Assembly (NCBI GenBank): GCA_005408345.1
Contig: SEMN01000020.1
Location: forward strand, 2,361,501 to 2,425,500
Length of the DNA stretch: 64,000 bases
DNA from: Macquaria australasica
Taxonomy: Eukaryota; Chordata; Actinopteri; Centrarchiformes; Percichthyidae
Reading direction: 5' to 3'
Part shown: positions 10,682-25,600 of the stretch, in pieces
How the letters are laid out: every line of letters starts with the position of its first letter
Numbering within the stretch: the stretch's first letter is position 1
Translations under genes and position numbers: made by a program
The notes under the pieces: model-generated
Told to the model about the DNA's origin: nothing
What the model saw: only the letters and a program-made list of their open reading frames with translations
Databases searched by the model: none

Positions 10682-13600
10682 GTAAGAAGCTGCATGCCAC
10701 AGTCACTGTGCCAACTCCAGAGCATCCCGGACAGCTTGAGAGCGTCCTATAGGCTGGCGGCCAGCCCATAGGTGGTAGTAGACTTAGGTGGTAGCGAGCG
10801 ACCGGACATCAACTTTAATTTAGTAGACTGCCAGTCGCCATAGTTCAGTTTACCAACATTTTCAATTTGTCAGTAGACCTGTACACCTTATCCAACAGAA
10901 CAGATGATACGTTTTGTGTGCGTTTTTGTTTTAATATTCGAGCCAATTTCGGCTATCTTATGATGACTGACGGTCGTTGTTTTTAAGGTTTATTGTTGCG
11001 TGACACCAAATTAAGCCCATATCATATGACTGCACCTGCATCCAAGTTTCCAGTAACTTTTACAGGGGCCACCACAGTTGTGTCTCCAAGCCTTGTTGAT
11101 GACTTTGAAGTGGTTACCTTGAAGCGTACAGTACACCTTAACTATAGGCTACCCATGTGTCCAAATTCATGTTGGATTGATTGTAATATAAAATATTCTT
11201 GGTACTAACCGAGGGAGATGCTACTCTCTTAGTTTCCTCTGAGCATCTAAGTAGGTTAAGTCTGCCACCCAGGTGTGGTCAGCGAGGAGAGATGAGAGGC
11301 TGACAGTGTTGATTTATTCTTGACACAAATACTCTATTGGTCCGCGTAAAAAGTGTGCCTAGAAATGAGCAGTGAGCAATGATAGCGCTTATTAGCGGTG
11401 ATTATACTGCTGTAATTTACACTCTGCTGTATAATGGAAGCTAATGTTATCACATTCTTTATTTATTTTTGTTCCACTTCACCACTTGGCCGTACTACTG
11501 GAAACCCTTAAGGTTTTACGCGTAACTTTTACGCACGACGTTTGGTGAAATAACTGGTAGCCCACATATAGTCCATTAGGTTTTCCAAAATATCAGTGAA
11601 GTAAGAGCCTAATAGTTAAATCAGATTCACAAAATACATAAAACTGGCATCAAATGTAGTTTCTTACTTTGTCTAATAAGCTGTCAGCTGTATTGATATC
11701 ACAATCTGACAGCTGTCAACAGAGTTTACTGTAGCACAGTGTAACTTTAAATATATGGGTTTTGTGATAAATATCCTGAGAGTTTATATAATACACTGGG
11801 CACAACACTGTGGAATTCTGGGAGTGAAATTCATATTCTGGCCTGAAGGATCACCATCTTTCCACATTATCTGGGCTCCCACTAAATCCAAGAAGGGGCG
11901 TTGATGGAAAAAAGAAAAAAATCTGGAGTATTTTCTTTGCTTTAAAAACACATATGTGGGTCACATTAACTACTTCTTTTATATTTCCTTTGTCTGCAAA
12001 GTCATAGAGACTGTCCATACTGCACTGTGGCTTTAGCTAGGATAAATTTGTGCATGTCAAAGTTGTGTGTTTATTTGGATGCATGTTGCTTTTTAATATT
12101 TGTGGTTTTGACATCAGATCGGTTATTATGCAACCTTTCACTTGCCTTCTTGTATCAGACCCATAATACTGACAGAAATAAAGTTAATAAAAAAGTGTAT
12201 ATTTTATATGGCTTTATTAATGTTAATCAGAGGCTAATATACAGTAGTTGGTCATTTGTGTAATGTATTGCATCCTGTCTAGACATTTCCCGTCTTAAGT
12301 CCCACCCCGTTTTGAACCATCACCATCATTCACTGTTTTTACTGTACTAGTCCTATGATACAGTACATAAAAAAATATTTCCGCAGAGGGCAAATTGTAG
12401 ACAGCTCCCCAAAAATGAATAGATCATGAAAGTAACTACCACAGTGGCATGGCTTGCTCATTGCCCATCTTTCTTCACTCTGACTGATATTTAAACTAAC
12501 CATAATTGCATGATGTGCTAGCAAACATTTACAGGCTTTCCAATGTACTTTAATTGCTGCCTATGCTGCCAACTCTCAGTAGATGGCAGTGACAAAAAAA
12601 AGATGCTGCTGCACGACCGCAGGGCCACAGAGACATTAAGTCAGAATGTCACAGATTTAAAAGTTAATCACAAGTCTAAACTTAAACATCAAACTGTATG
12701 GCTCTGATGAGTTATGAGATGGAGAGTGCTGGAAAAGTTTGCCTATACAGCTGAAAAATGGTATTTTAATGTGTGAGGGTCTGCTGGTGGAATTGCTTTA
12801 ATGATTTTAACAGAGGTTTCTCGTGTCACTACATGCTTCACTGCCTCAGGGGAAATCACACTCCTTTGTCATAGTAGTAGCTTGTTAACATGGCAGATAG
12901 TATATCACAAGTCCCCGACAGCAGTCAGGAAGATGTGTCATTAAAAATCAGTGAGACTGACAAATTACCCCTCAGACAAGACTGTGGCTGGTCTGAAACT
13001 GCTTTGGTACCTTTGGCACGAGCGAACTGTCTACTCTCTCTTGTGGTTTCCATCCTTATCATTAGAATATGGTTTATTCCCTTTTGAAGGTGGAAGGATG
13101 GGAGTCTTTTTTTTTTTCAGGATGTGTTGAGGGTATAGCACGCTGGCTCAAACTCCTACGAGGCTGAAAAGCTTTTAAAAAGCTATGCCTTTTCATTTGG
13201 GGTCTTTAATGGTTTTGGGATATTGCCTGTTTTTCAGGGCTTCTGTGAAGCGATGATTGTGGAAGGAGAGGGGCTGAAGAGTCGGGGGTGTGGGTGGGCG
13301 GGTGTGGGGGGTTCCTGGCCAATTCAGCACATCTGGAATATATGAGGCTTTGAGGTATGCAGCAATGCAGAAAGACATTCTGAAACTCACAAAGAGACCT
13401 TTAGTCCAAGCTTTCTTTCTTTTTTTTCAAGAACCAGTAGCTCTGTACTTGGGACAATATTCAGAAGAGCCACAGACTATTTTCTTTTTTATGAGGCATT
13501 TGGTGTGAGGTTTAAACTTGGCGTTTGGTACATACTCACATTTCGTTTTTTATTCTGTCTGTGTTCGAGTCAGACGTCAGTCTGGTAGTCTTCAGGACAA

Positions 13601-16600
13601 GACAAACTCTGTGTCTGTTAAACTGCTCTTTGTGCAGTGTCAGCCATAAAGCCAGTTTTACCCCATCTCTCTCTCTCTCGGTTGATAAAACTCACAGTGG
13701 GACTGAATTTAATAGAAATCAGAAGAAACGACATTCTGATTTGCTTGATTTCCCAGCAGCGCAGCTTGCTTGATGCTTATGCTCTTAACAATTTAAATTC
13801 ATGAACTGTGGCATCAGATGGACCCATATCAGCATAAATGACTCCAGTCCTTTCCATCACTTAAAGAGCAGATCTGCTCAACTTCAAATGAGCTAAAAAC
13901 TCGAGACACGATCCCTAAGCATGTGCTCGAAATCAAGTGAGTTTGATTTACCACTCAAGCTATTTTTCTGGTCACAGGAGAAGTAGCTACAGGGATGGGG
14001 CCTTCTCAGTTTAGTCTCGTGTATGTTTTAGTAAGGGGGGTATAGGGAGTGGTGCCAGTGCCATAATGGGTTCAGCATGTGGACTCATAGCTCCACCCAT
14101 CAGACCCCCCTCCTGGTCACTAAAAGCGAACAGGAACTGCACAATCAGCACTTCCTGGCATCACGTGCCACATGACTTACAAAAACAGAAAATGTAAACA
14201 GGCATATATTTTTATAATAAAATTCCTTTTGCTTTCACTATAGATTAAGTTAAAATGTTTAGCAAAGAGGCACTACAGAAAAGCATGGCGAAAGAACAGG
14301 CTAACACAGTTTAGGATCTACCTTTTGCATGAAAAGAAAGAACACATGCTATTTCAATTGATGGGGAAAAAGGGTTATATCTTGACCAAACTCTTTGCAC
14401 AGTTTTATGGAGTATTATAAGGCAGTCGAGGAGATTTCCTGCAATGTGAGATTCAAGAAAGCTGTCTGTCTGATGTCTTAAAATAATTTTCCCACAAAGT
14501 TTTGAAGCCGGTATCAAACACATGGATCTCAGTTTTTTTTCAAGGAAGGGAGATTTCAAATTAAGCCTGTTATCTGCCATTCCTTAAAGGCTTTATCTTC
14601 CCAGCTGACTATTCAGACATTGTTTATCATTGCTGGGCCTTTGAAGAGAACACATCCTGCCTCGTGACTCACTGAAAAGACAATGAGTAATGTGATGTCT
14701 GGACACGGTCGTGCTGGTTTTTGCTGCTGTGGTTTTTGTAACAGTTAAACAAGTAGCATTTAATACTTGGGTTGCACTGAGTTTGGTTTGGAGTGGACAT
14801 TTAACTGTTATTCATTTTATTTTATGCATTGAACCTCTGTTACCTTTTAATATTCCCTTCTTAGTTGTAGATCTAATTTTTCATTAGGCCAATACATACT
14901 GCAGCATTGGTGTGTGGTCTTAAAGTCTTTGTTTTTACTTCACTATATTAACATTACAACAGTACAGAGATGTTATTACTTGTGGTAAATGTCATTAAAT
15001 TACAAGGCAGCAAATGTTACAACAGTTCTGGACAGTGTTTGATCTGTAATGTTTTTTTTGTTTTTGTTTTTTGAGTAAATGCCAGCACATTATTAGCAAT
15101 TAAAATACCAACTTTAATTTAGAGACCCCTCACCAACATGGATAAAAAGTAACAAATCATAGTTTTATTCATGACTGCGTATTTAAAGTGAGACTATATC
15201 TTTTTTTTCCATTATCCTTTAATTGTGACTTTTGACCAGTGGCTGGTCTTCAGCAAAAGTTACATAGACTTGCTTTAAAGAGCTGGGTTTGAAATAGGAT
15301 AAAAGCTGCCTATAAACGCTAGAGCTAGACAGATGAATTGGACATGCTGATATATCTGCCGATATTAGCATATTGCAGATATTGTAGCGGTGTATATGTC
15401 GGCCGATAAGTGAAAGTACAGAAATGCCAAACTAGGTTTGAGGTAATTTAGAAAGACTGTCTGCCTTATATAGTTTGTCCACCAGAGAGCACTGATAAGT
15501 AGATTTTTCAGCTGTAAAATGTCCTGCTCAGTAATGCTGGTCACATCACAAAAAACAGAGAAAGTACTTTGTTTTTATGTTTAAAAAAAAAAAAAACTAA
15601 CTTTGGGCTGATATATATCGTTAACAAATTTAGAAACATTTTTTAACTCCCAAATATAGATATCAGCGTCAAAAATCCAGTACTGGTCAGCCTATAAATA
15701 AACACATCACATCCACAGTTTTCATGGCGACAGATAGAAATGTTGCAATACTGTATGTATGTGTGTATTTTATAATCACTTGATTACTTAGTATCTTAGT
15801 ATAAGTAATAACCTACTGTACGAGCTACAGTCACAGAAGCCAGAATGAAACAATTTGTTCAAACCTACACTTTTCTCAAGAGCAATTCTGTATGTACAGT
15901 TACTATTTTGTTACAGCGACCATAATGACCTTGAATTAATAGCCTCCTCTTACTGTTTAGTTTTAAGTAAATGCAGCCTCAGACAGACATGCATTAAATC
16001 ATCAATAACACTGCTGTACATCAACACTCCCGTGTATACACTAGCCTAAAAACATACCCTAGGCTTCTTAAATTCCCCATAATTACACTGTAACTGATGA
16101 TGTGCCTTGGGGAATGGGATAAATAGAGGTTTAAGAGAAAAACATTTACAGAATGGGACAGGGAAAGACACTGAGAGCAAAGAGTAAAAGTCTCAGGAAT
16201 GAAGATAGAGTTGGACAATTGCAGGAAAGAAGAAATGAGAAACAGTGTTTATGGCTGCACTGCACAGTAGTTTCACTCCTGAGTTCCAAGTCCATTGATA
16301 GAAAAGAGTCTAGTAGTGTTAAGAAGCTTGTAAAGCTGCCCCCCTCTGCGCTCTCCTTATTCCAAAGACCCAGTGATCAGCAGCAATAAGTTTTATCATC
16401 CCATAGATGCTGTGGCTTTTGGCTGTGGGGGTAACAGTGGAGGTGAGGAGGGGGCCAATTATGTCTGCTGAATGGTTCCTAACATTTTTACTGCTCCTCT
16501 GCCAAGGTAGCTCATAAACGAACAACTGCTTGAATTGACAGATTTGGCCAACAGTCCCTGCACAGGCAAGGGGTGTAATGGGTGTAAATGGTGACTTATC

Positions 16601-19600
16601 ATCAAAATGCCAGGTCCTGTTAGAGTTTCTGTTAACTGTTGAAATATGCTTACTGTGTACTGTAAAATAACATGCAGCTTTTACAACATGTACACTAATA
16701 ATACATTATAGTAAAAGCATAATCTCATACATCATCTTAATTGTTACTTTTATTTATATTTGAATGTTGTATGTATTCATTATTTGTATTTAATTAAGTA
16801 AGCCTTGCAGTTAATCTTCTGTGTACATGATGTACTCAGCCTGTTTCCAGCAGACTGAGAATTTACTTCGACATTTACAAGCTGATTTATGATTAGGAAA
16901 GTCATGTTTTCCAATCTATACAACTGCACATGAATGCAGAATCATAGAACTCTTTTCAAACAATCTACACTTTGAGCTGTATTTTCACACATACCTTTGA
17001 AAGTAACATTAATACAAACAAAAAATACAAAAAACAAAACCCCTAAAAAACATCTTTTCAGGTGGGAACAAAGCTATTTGAGTGTGGTACCCAAATAGAT
17101 GCTACATATGGGGAACACTGACTCATCACTTAGGAGCTTTGGACAAATGCATTCTCCAAATAGCTTATTGCTATGCAAATGTTATGAAATTTAGCTGCCC
17201 GAGTATCACTGGGTAATGTAATCAATTCTTTGTTCTGCCTCCACAGCTGAACCTGTAGATGTACTGAAGGTTCTAGACTTCCAGAGCTCTCCTGAAGGAG
17301 TACGGAAAACAACAGGCTTCTGCACAGCCCGGAGAGGATCCAAACCCGACATAGCTTACCGGGTGGGAAAACAGGCTCAAATCAGCGCTCCAACCAAACA
17401 GCTCTTCCCAGGTAACCTCACTCCTTACCTCCCACAGGTTATAACTTTGCCCATCAGTTGCTCCGGACAGTAGAAAGTGGATCTCACAAAAACACCAAAG
17501 ACATGAAAAGAGGCTAAAGTTGTAATGTTGGTGAGTGAGTGCATTTTCTTGAGGATCACTTGCCCACTGAAGTTCAGGAGATAGTTTGCATTATATTTTA
17601 TTGCCTCTGTGGAGAACTTTGAATATACACTTTTATCTGACATCTCATGAAATTAAAGGATCTCAGAGATGGAGGATGTGATGGGTATGTTTTTGCATAA
17701 AACCTTGCAAAAGCATCTTTTACACAGGAACACTTACACAATGAATGCAAAACGAGATATCCAGCCTTTAAACAGGACTAAGTCGACAGCCTGTTAGCGG
17801 CTCTGTGAGTCTGTAGTTAGACACTGCGGTGCTTTAAGCTAAATGCTAACGTTAGCATGCTGACATGCTCACAATGACAATGTTAACATGCTAATGTTAA
17901 ACAGGTATAATGTTTACCATGTTCACCATCTTAGTTTATCATTTGCTAATTAGCACTAAACAAAAAGTACAACTGAGGCTGATTGGAATGTCATGAGTTT
18001 TGCAGCTAAACCAAAGTATTGGACCGACAGATCATTAACGGCATTGCTCTAGGGATGTTATGTCTACTCAAACAAATAATTGAAACTGATGCTTTTATTT
18101 ACTGTCTTGAACCACTTAATGGCAAAATAGAAACATCTTTAAGATATTTCAATTTCACAATGAAATACGAAAAAAGTGATATTATGAGTAACTGTAATTA
18201 AACCCTTCACTTCAAACACCTGTTTTCTAAAATGCAGTGCAGACTTTCAGCAATTGTTTTCTAGAAGATGCTCATGAATGCGCTGGTGTTTTAGTAGGCC
18301 CCAAGAGCCCATAGGGGATGAGACTCAGTCAGCACATGGTGTATGAAATGTCATGTAAACATATGACTCAAGTAAGAAGAGAAACACCAGATTTATTACA
18401 GCAAATCAATGAGAGCAATATTTCTTTTGATGTTTTGTGGACTGATCTTGTCAATAAAGTATCTGTCAAAGTTTGATTGCTGGCAGACTCGAGTATGCTG
18501 TATTTGGCTGATGTAGTGAAATCTAGGAGGGTTTTCATACTGAATGCGCATTGCCTGACTCAAAGTCTGCTGTCCGGCTGTTTATTTGGAAGGAGTTCGC
18601 TCAGAGGAACAAAAAAAGCTGTTTGACTGTACAACCATTTGCTTTGCTATTTTCTTACAGTCATTGCTACTTATCAGCTAATCCGAAGATTGAATAATGA
18701 GCTGTAGAGGACAAGACCTATGTCATTACTGATGGCTTAAGAAAACCAATGAGCTGTTGACAGATGTAAATTTGCTATTTTTCAATTTCCAATCTTGCCA
18801 GCTTAAATATGAAACATTCTGTGGGGCAAAGTGTAGAAAGAGCCTCCAGTTGCGTTGTTACTGAAAACTAACTTGGCAAGAAAGTGTATAGAAATTTATT
18901 AGGTAATGAGTGCTGTTAAATAAATTGTCCCAGTCTGTGCAGTATGTGTTGGGTTTTTTCAATTTGGCTTGATTTCAAAGAATATAAAAACAGTTCAAAA
19001 TAGTGTGATGTAGTAGAATGAAATTTCTGTGATTTCTGGCTTCAACTGCCAGCACACCTTACACTTTCAGTAACGGAAATTTGAAGAATATAATTAAGCT
19101 TGAGAGGGGAGGCGTTGGAGGTGCCACGGAAGCCAAGTGTCAAAATGTCCTCAGTCAGAATAATTGGACTTTTATTTGATCCGGATTAGTTATTTTGTCA
19201 TTGAACCGAGCTATTATGGTTTTAAAAATATGACATTTGTTTGAGTATTTACAGCCCTTGTAAAATTAATGTGGCTACATCACCACTGTTGAGTCCTTTC
19301 AGGGGATGCCAAGGTCTCTTTCAGCTTCCTTAATAAACACTGCTCCAGGTCCAGTTGTCTAGACACTGGGGTTTAATGTGAGGAGAGAAAGTTAGAGAGC
19401 TAATAAACTTGCTATTATTCAATTAAGTCATTACAATACAATTGCCCTTAGAATGTAGAAGATACTGTATATGCGTAAAAGACAGGATATAAGGTGAAAT
19501 GGAGTATTCATAGAAAGGAATGGTGATGTTTAACTCAAAGGAATAGTTCGACATTTTGGGAGGGTTAGATGAAAAGATCGATACCACTCTCATTCACTGA

Positions 19601-22600
19601 GAGAGGTATCAGTGTTCTCATCTAACTCTCAGTAAGAATAAAGAAAGCATTTTGCCCAAAATGTCAAACTATTCCCTTAACTGAAAGAAGGAAGGTAGGC
19701 AATAAACCTTCTCTGCAACATCCTCAGAAATGAAAAAAAAGCACTCCTGATCCATCATCCCCACAAGAGTTATTTAATTTAATTTAATTAAAATACTGTG
19801 GTTCTACTGGGCAGTTCCCATGTGTGTAATTGTATGAATCTGATGCAGAGCTCTAACAAAAATGTGCATTTACCCAGATTTTGTAACTACATAACCGTTG
19901 GTCTTTACTAACATACCAATCTACATGCCTGCTACGTGTTATTCCTTCAGGGGGAGTTTTCCCAGAAGATTTCTCCATCCTGTTTACCATCAAGCCCAAG
20001 GCTGGCCTACAGTCCTTCCTGCTGTCCGTGTACAACCAGCAAGGCGTGCAGCAGCTCGGCGTGGAGGTGGGCCGTGCCCCCGTCTTCCTGTATGAGGACC
20101 AGCATGGCAAGCCTGCCCCGGAGGAGTACCCCCTGTTCCGCTCCATCAACCTTGCTGATGGCAGGTAAGTGACTGACTGCTTCTCAAGAGGGCTTGAACA
20201 CGTTGGAGGTCAGATGTGGGTGGTAGATTTTTGTGTCCCCTGGATCGTTGCTTTTCTGCGTCCCATTTTCAGTGTTGAATTTAAAATCCCAAGTTTGTTG
20301 TGAAGCTTGTGTGATTGGCTAAAAAGCAAAGCAGCTCATTTTGAGGCTCATCTTGAGCTCTTTATTTAGATTTATAGGTTATATTTTATGCTAAACAAAA
20401 CCAGTCTGCTTAACTTATTTTCTCAAGCACTCAGAACGTACTTAGCTCTTCAAGCCTGGTAAACTGACACACAGCTCTGAAGATTTATTATCATCTTATG
20501 TTTGTTCAGTCATTAATGCCATATGGAACAAGTCAGACATAATGGCAAATAAATTGCTGCCAGCAATTTGATGACAGTCTTTTCTTTTCCAGATTATTTA
20601 CAGCAGCTGTATACTGATATGCAGTAATGGGCAGGATCTTCATAAATCGCATAGCTGTCCAATGACGCTGATACAAATCATTGTTAAAAGCTGCCATCTA
20701 TAATTTTCACAAATACTAACAGAAATGCCTTGATATGATTCCATGCCTAGCTGTTCGTGTCTGTAATTTATTATATCAGGAAAAACACTTACAGTGTAAA
20801 TATACAGTACAGTCATTACAATTTTGCTATATATGTAGCTTGTAGTAGTGTTTAGTTTATACATTTTGACACAGTATTTATGAACCATGCCAAACCAGTG
20901 ATTTATCAAATATTGATATGATTTGTAAATTAATTGGTGATTTTCTCTGATAACTGTATCACCAAATCTAAATATATTTCCCCGCATACTCAAAGGTATG
21001 GAACCTGCAGACATTCAAAGAAATAGTCCGACATGTTGGAAAATACACTTCCTTTTGTGCCAAGAGTTAAATGGGAAAGTCGAGACCACTCATATGTCTG
21101 TACGATAAATATGAAGCCACAGCTAACAGGCGATTAGTTTAGGATAAAGTCTGATATAGAGGGAAACGGCTGGCCTGGCTCTGTCTAAATAAAATAGCCT
21201 ACCAGCAGCTTATAAACCCACTATTAACACGTTATGTGTCGTTTGTTCAATCCTGGTAGGCAGATTGTGTTACTTTTGGACAGAGCCAGGCTAGCTGTTT
21301 TCGCCTGTTTCCAGTCTTAACGTTAGGCTAAGCTGCGCCAATCAGCTGTTGGCTGTAGCTCTGGATTTAGCATACAAATATAAGAGTGGCATTGACCTTC
21401 TTATCTAACTCTTAGCAAGGAAGCAAATAAGAATATTTCCCAAAATGTCAAACTATTCCTTTAACCATAGACAACAGGTCAACATAGGCAATTTTCAGTA
21501 TTTCTGACCTCCTGCTTTGCTCCCTTGCTGCACAGATGGCATCGTGTAGCTATCAGTGTGGAGAAGAAGAGCGTCACCATCATTGTGGACTGTAAGAAGA
21601 AGGTGACCAGGCCGCTCGGCAGAAGTGACCAGGCCGTCATCAACACAGAAGGCATCACTGTCTTTGGCACCAGAATCCTGGATGAGGAAGTCTTTGAGGT
21701 ATCTCTATTCACCTCCTGGATTATACTAGCTGCGTTGTGTTGACTATGGTGTGAATTGGTTTAAAAGAATTGGTTGACATTTTTGGAAATGCGCTGATTA
21801 GATTTTTTGTCGAGAGTTAGATGAGATGGATGCCACTCTCATGTCTGTGCTTTAAATATTAAGCTAAAGCCAGGAGGCGATTAGCTTTTGTTAGCATAAA
21901 GACTGGAAGCTGGGGGAAACAGCTAACCTGGCGCCCTGCCATGGCTGCCACAACTGTTACATTTCTGCTTGTGTACAGACTAAATATACGAGATGCAACG
22001 TGATAATTAACAAGCTTTAAATGTGTTGATAGGCATATTTTTTAATTTTGAAGAGAGTCAAGCTCGCTGTGTCCCCCTGCGAGAAAGAAAGCGATAAGTG
22101 TGTTTCTCAAAAATGTTGAACTATTCCTTAAATGCTTCCCAAGTTTGCATCAGTGCAGAGGACTTGCATACAGTTAATGTCAATGGCTACATTATTGTTG
22201 TTATTATCTTCAATAGTTTTTGCATATGATATTTTTTGAAGGGTGTAATACAATTCACCTCTGACACTAAAATCTGTGGTAAGAGTCTGCTTCAGGATGT
22301 CTCCATCATCTACACAGGAGTGTCTTTCACAGATATAATGCAGACATTCACCACTAGATTGAAGTAATTATGTTTTGAGGGGGTTTGGACAGCTTACCTA
22401 GATGCCAACGATTTCTCCATTCTGGTTAAGTATGGATGTAATTGGAAGCATATTGTGAATCTTACTCTCAATGATCTCATTTACCATTGTGAAAAGGGAC
22501 AATTTTAGTGTCTAATACTTTAAGTCCAAACGCTTTAAGGCCAGACATTTTATTTGTCTTTCATTAACTTGTGCATATAGTAAATGGTGAATTTTATTGG

Positions 22601-25600
22601 CCAGAACAACAATATTGGCTTTGTGTACTTGGCAAGAGCCATGAGCAATGTCTGTGGAAGGGCTACTTACACAGTGTGTTGTTCAAAGTGCTTTTTTTCT
22701 GTCAACACTGGTTGGATTTGTTTGAATAGTTGACTTAATAAAAGAAAGACTGAGGTCTAATAGGCTTCAGTTGTTCATATTGGACAGTGTGTTATTTGAG
22801 ATGCATGGATTTTGCCACTATTTCTGAGATGATTCCCTCAATAACTGTGAGTATCAGAGCTCAGAATCAGAATTCACAGATCAGAGTATAGTTACTGAGG
22901 TGGTGATTATGAGATGGAGATCCTAGCTACCAGGTTTAGCACAGGTAGCTGTGAGTTGAGTGGAAAATGTGAGCTGAATGCTAGCTCTGAAGACAATGGC
23001 CTCTCCTTGATGTCTGCATGTGGAATGCTTGCTAAGTAGAACAGCCTGCAAAATGTTTGCCTCCAGGTCAGAAATGATTTTTCACAGAGGAGCCTCTTGA
23101 AAATTGGGATCCCAATCTTCTTCATTGGTTCTTGGCGAGCACATAGCTAGATATAGAGGTTAAATGTGTTTAGGTCATGATAACAAGAGACATTAAATGG
23201 TTTATATATAATATAATATTTGTTTTACGTTTGACATTTATTATTGCTAAAGTACAATGAGCCCAATCACATGTAAATTAGTTTTATAACATCACCAACA
23301 GTAAGGAACATAAGAGTGAAAGCCATAGTGATTAGAGTTGGGATTGTAATTAAGGTAATTAAGAGTTGAGTGGAGAGGTTTAAAGCAGCCTAGCACTTTC
23401 GCCAAGCCTTTTTTCTATTTTTAACGCTGCTTTATGACCAGCCATTTGGCTTTTGTGAGTGCTCTTTTGTTTGAACATATATTACGCTAAATGGTGTTGA
23501 ATTACAGAGTAATTTGTTTTGTTCTCTGTTTAAAAACCTGGAGAAGAGAAAATGATTCCTTTTGTTCCAAGGGGTTGAGGCTTTTTACACGTTGCAAGGT
23601 GGTTTTAATCAGTGTATCATACAATAGCAATGCTGTAGTGGCCTAGCTAGAAATGCAGCCATAATTATTTCCACTTCAAGTTTAATAACCCTAGATTTGT
23701 TGCAAACGGACTACTTCTAGGCACACTGCACTGCGCTAGTGGCAAAAGTTCTTACTGGTCACAAGGGTCTTTGCTAATTATTACTATATCTTTCTATAGA
23801 TAAAAACTGGTTTGTAAAGTAGATGTAAACCATGTGTTTAGTTTGGATTTGTTGCTTATGGGATTATACTTTGGCATACATTCTAAAGCTGTTGTAAGTA
23901 AACTACAATCAGTATACCTTGGAGGCTATGGAAACTTTGAACACTGCTGGCTGCATTATCTACTGTAGATAAACACTATGTGAAAATCTGAAACATCTCC
24001 GCAATCAGGTTATTGAGTCCAGTTTCTCCAAGGTCTTGTAAAATGTATTTATGTTTAAATAATATAGAGATGTGCCTATATTATGTCTTAAATTTAAAAT
24101 ATTTAATTAATTGTGATTCTTATGATTCCCATCAAGCTTCATGGTGTAGATGTTAAGTAATAAAACTGTATAATGTAGTGGTTCCCAGCTGGTGGAGAGT
24201 AAGACATCTTGACGACTACTAGCCAGATTACTGTAAAAGAATAGTTCAATATTTTGGGAAATACACTTATTCACTTTCTTGCCGAGAGTTAGAGGTGAGA
24301 AGATTGATACCCCTCTCATGTGTGTGTGTGTGTGTTAAGTATGGAGCAGGAGCCAATTAGCGTAGCTTAGCATAGAAGCTGCAGGGTTAGCAGGGGTAAA
24401 CAGCTAGCCTGGCTTTCCCCAAAGTTCAAGAATGCATTTGCTAACTCCTCTAAAGCTCACTAAATTCGTGTTGCATCTTGTTTGTTTAATCCATACATAA
24501 ACAGAAATGTAAACACAATAGGTTGTGGTTTTAGGGGAAGTTATGTGCTATAACTATTAACACCCAGGTAACAAAATAACCCTTACCTAACCCTGATCAT
24601 CTCTAACCCTAACCTAAGCAATACAGTTATCTACTTTATGTATAAACATACCCATCTCCTATACCTAAACTTAACTTGGTAAATTGGTCCAGCAAGAGGC
24701 AAAACATTTACTGTAGCTTGTCTTCCATTGGGTTATCTGAAGAATTTTAGATTTACAACTATGAGAAAATACCCAAGACCCAACAGATTGAAGAAATTGT
24801 GGCTGTTTAGCATACCTAGCCTGAGCTTCACAACTTTGGAGCCATTCCGCAGTTTAATTACTGAGGTTGGCCGTGAGCTTTCTCACTAAAACTGCTTTGA
24901 GCTGTGAGCACATGGCTACATTACTGCGGTAGATTGCATAAGCAGGTGTCAAAGCTGGAAGCACAGGGAAGAGTGAAGGCTAGGGGAAAATATGATCAGT
25001 GTGTGCTTAGTCTTGGCTCAGATTGCACAGATGTTTAAAAGATATGCTCACTGACCGGGCCTCCAAATGCCTTTTTTTCCACTTTCTTCTGCTTTTTCTT
25101 CTTTAAATAAAGCCACAAGATATTTGAATCATCTCTCATTTTTATGCAAATCCTTTCTTCAAACTTTAAAGGATAGGGAGGGATTCTTTGTTTGTGCAGT
25201 GTGTCAGAGTGTGTGTTGTTACATACGTACATGCATGCAGAAAAAGGTGTGTCTGTGAGGAGGATAGGGGGAGAGAGAGGTGAAGATAGTTTGTTTATGT
25301 GTCTGTCATTACTGCATAGTAGACTGTTCCAAAACGCTGTCCCTCAAGCAGGACAGTCTTTGGCAGAGGAATCTAACAAGGCTCTAATGGGCTCTAAGCC
25401 TTAAAGTGAATCACTGTTTATGGTTGAGTTGGCAGGAAGAGAAACAGTCTGACTGTTTCTCATCTGCCTCAGTCACTTTTCACCCTCCAGTAACTGTGAC
25501 AAAATGTTTTGGTTAGAGTTGTGTAATACGAATATAGTAATTAATTCATATTTGTATGAGTGTTACTGTGACTGAGAAGGTTGTTTGTTCTTTAACTTTT

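Larger units (their letters stand above)
17412..19950 (+). other. Intron 2 (2.5 kb)
   Basis: Non-coding. It carries a partial family A repeat (17772-18008) and a minimal foldback family B element (19537-19678). The remainder holds nothing recognisable. Confidence 0.85.

Noticed and set aside
10504..10752. N-terminally extended reading frame in frame with the collagen signal peptide
   Set aside because: Its first codon is TTG, not ATG, and an in-frame TAA lies just upstream at 10486. The ATG at 10567 has a strong context and aligns with COL11A1; the 3' part reads into intron 1.
24576..24616. CTAACCCT / CTAACCCTAACC repeats as an interstitial telomere
   Set aside because: Only two or three imperfect units; too short and scattered to support.
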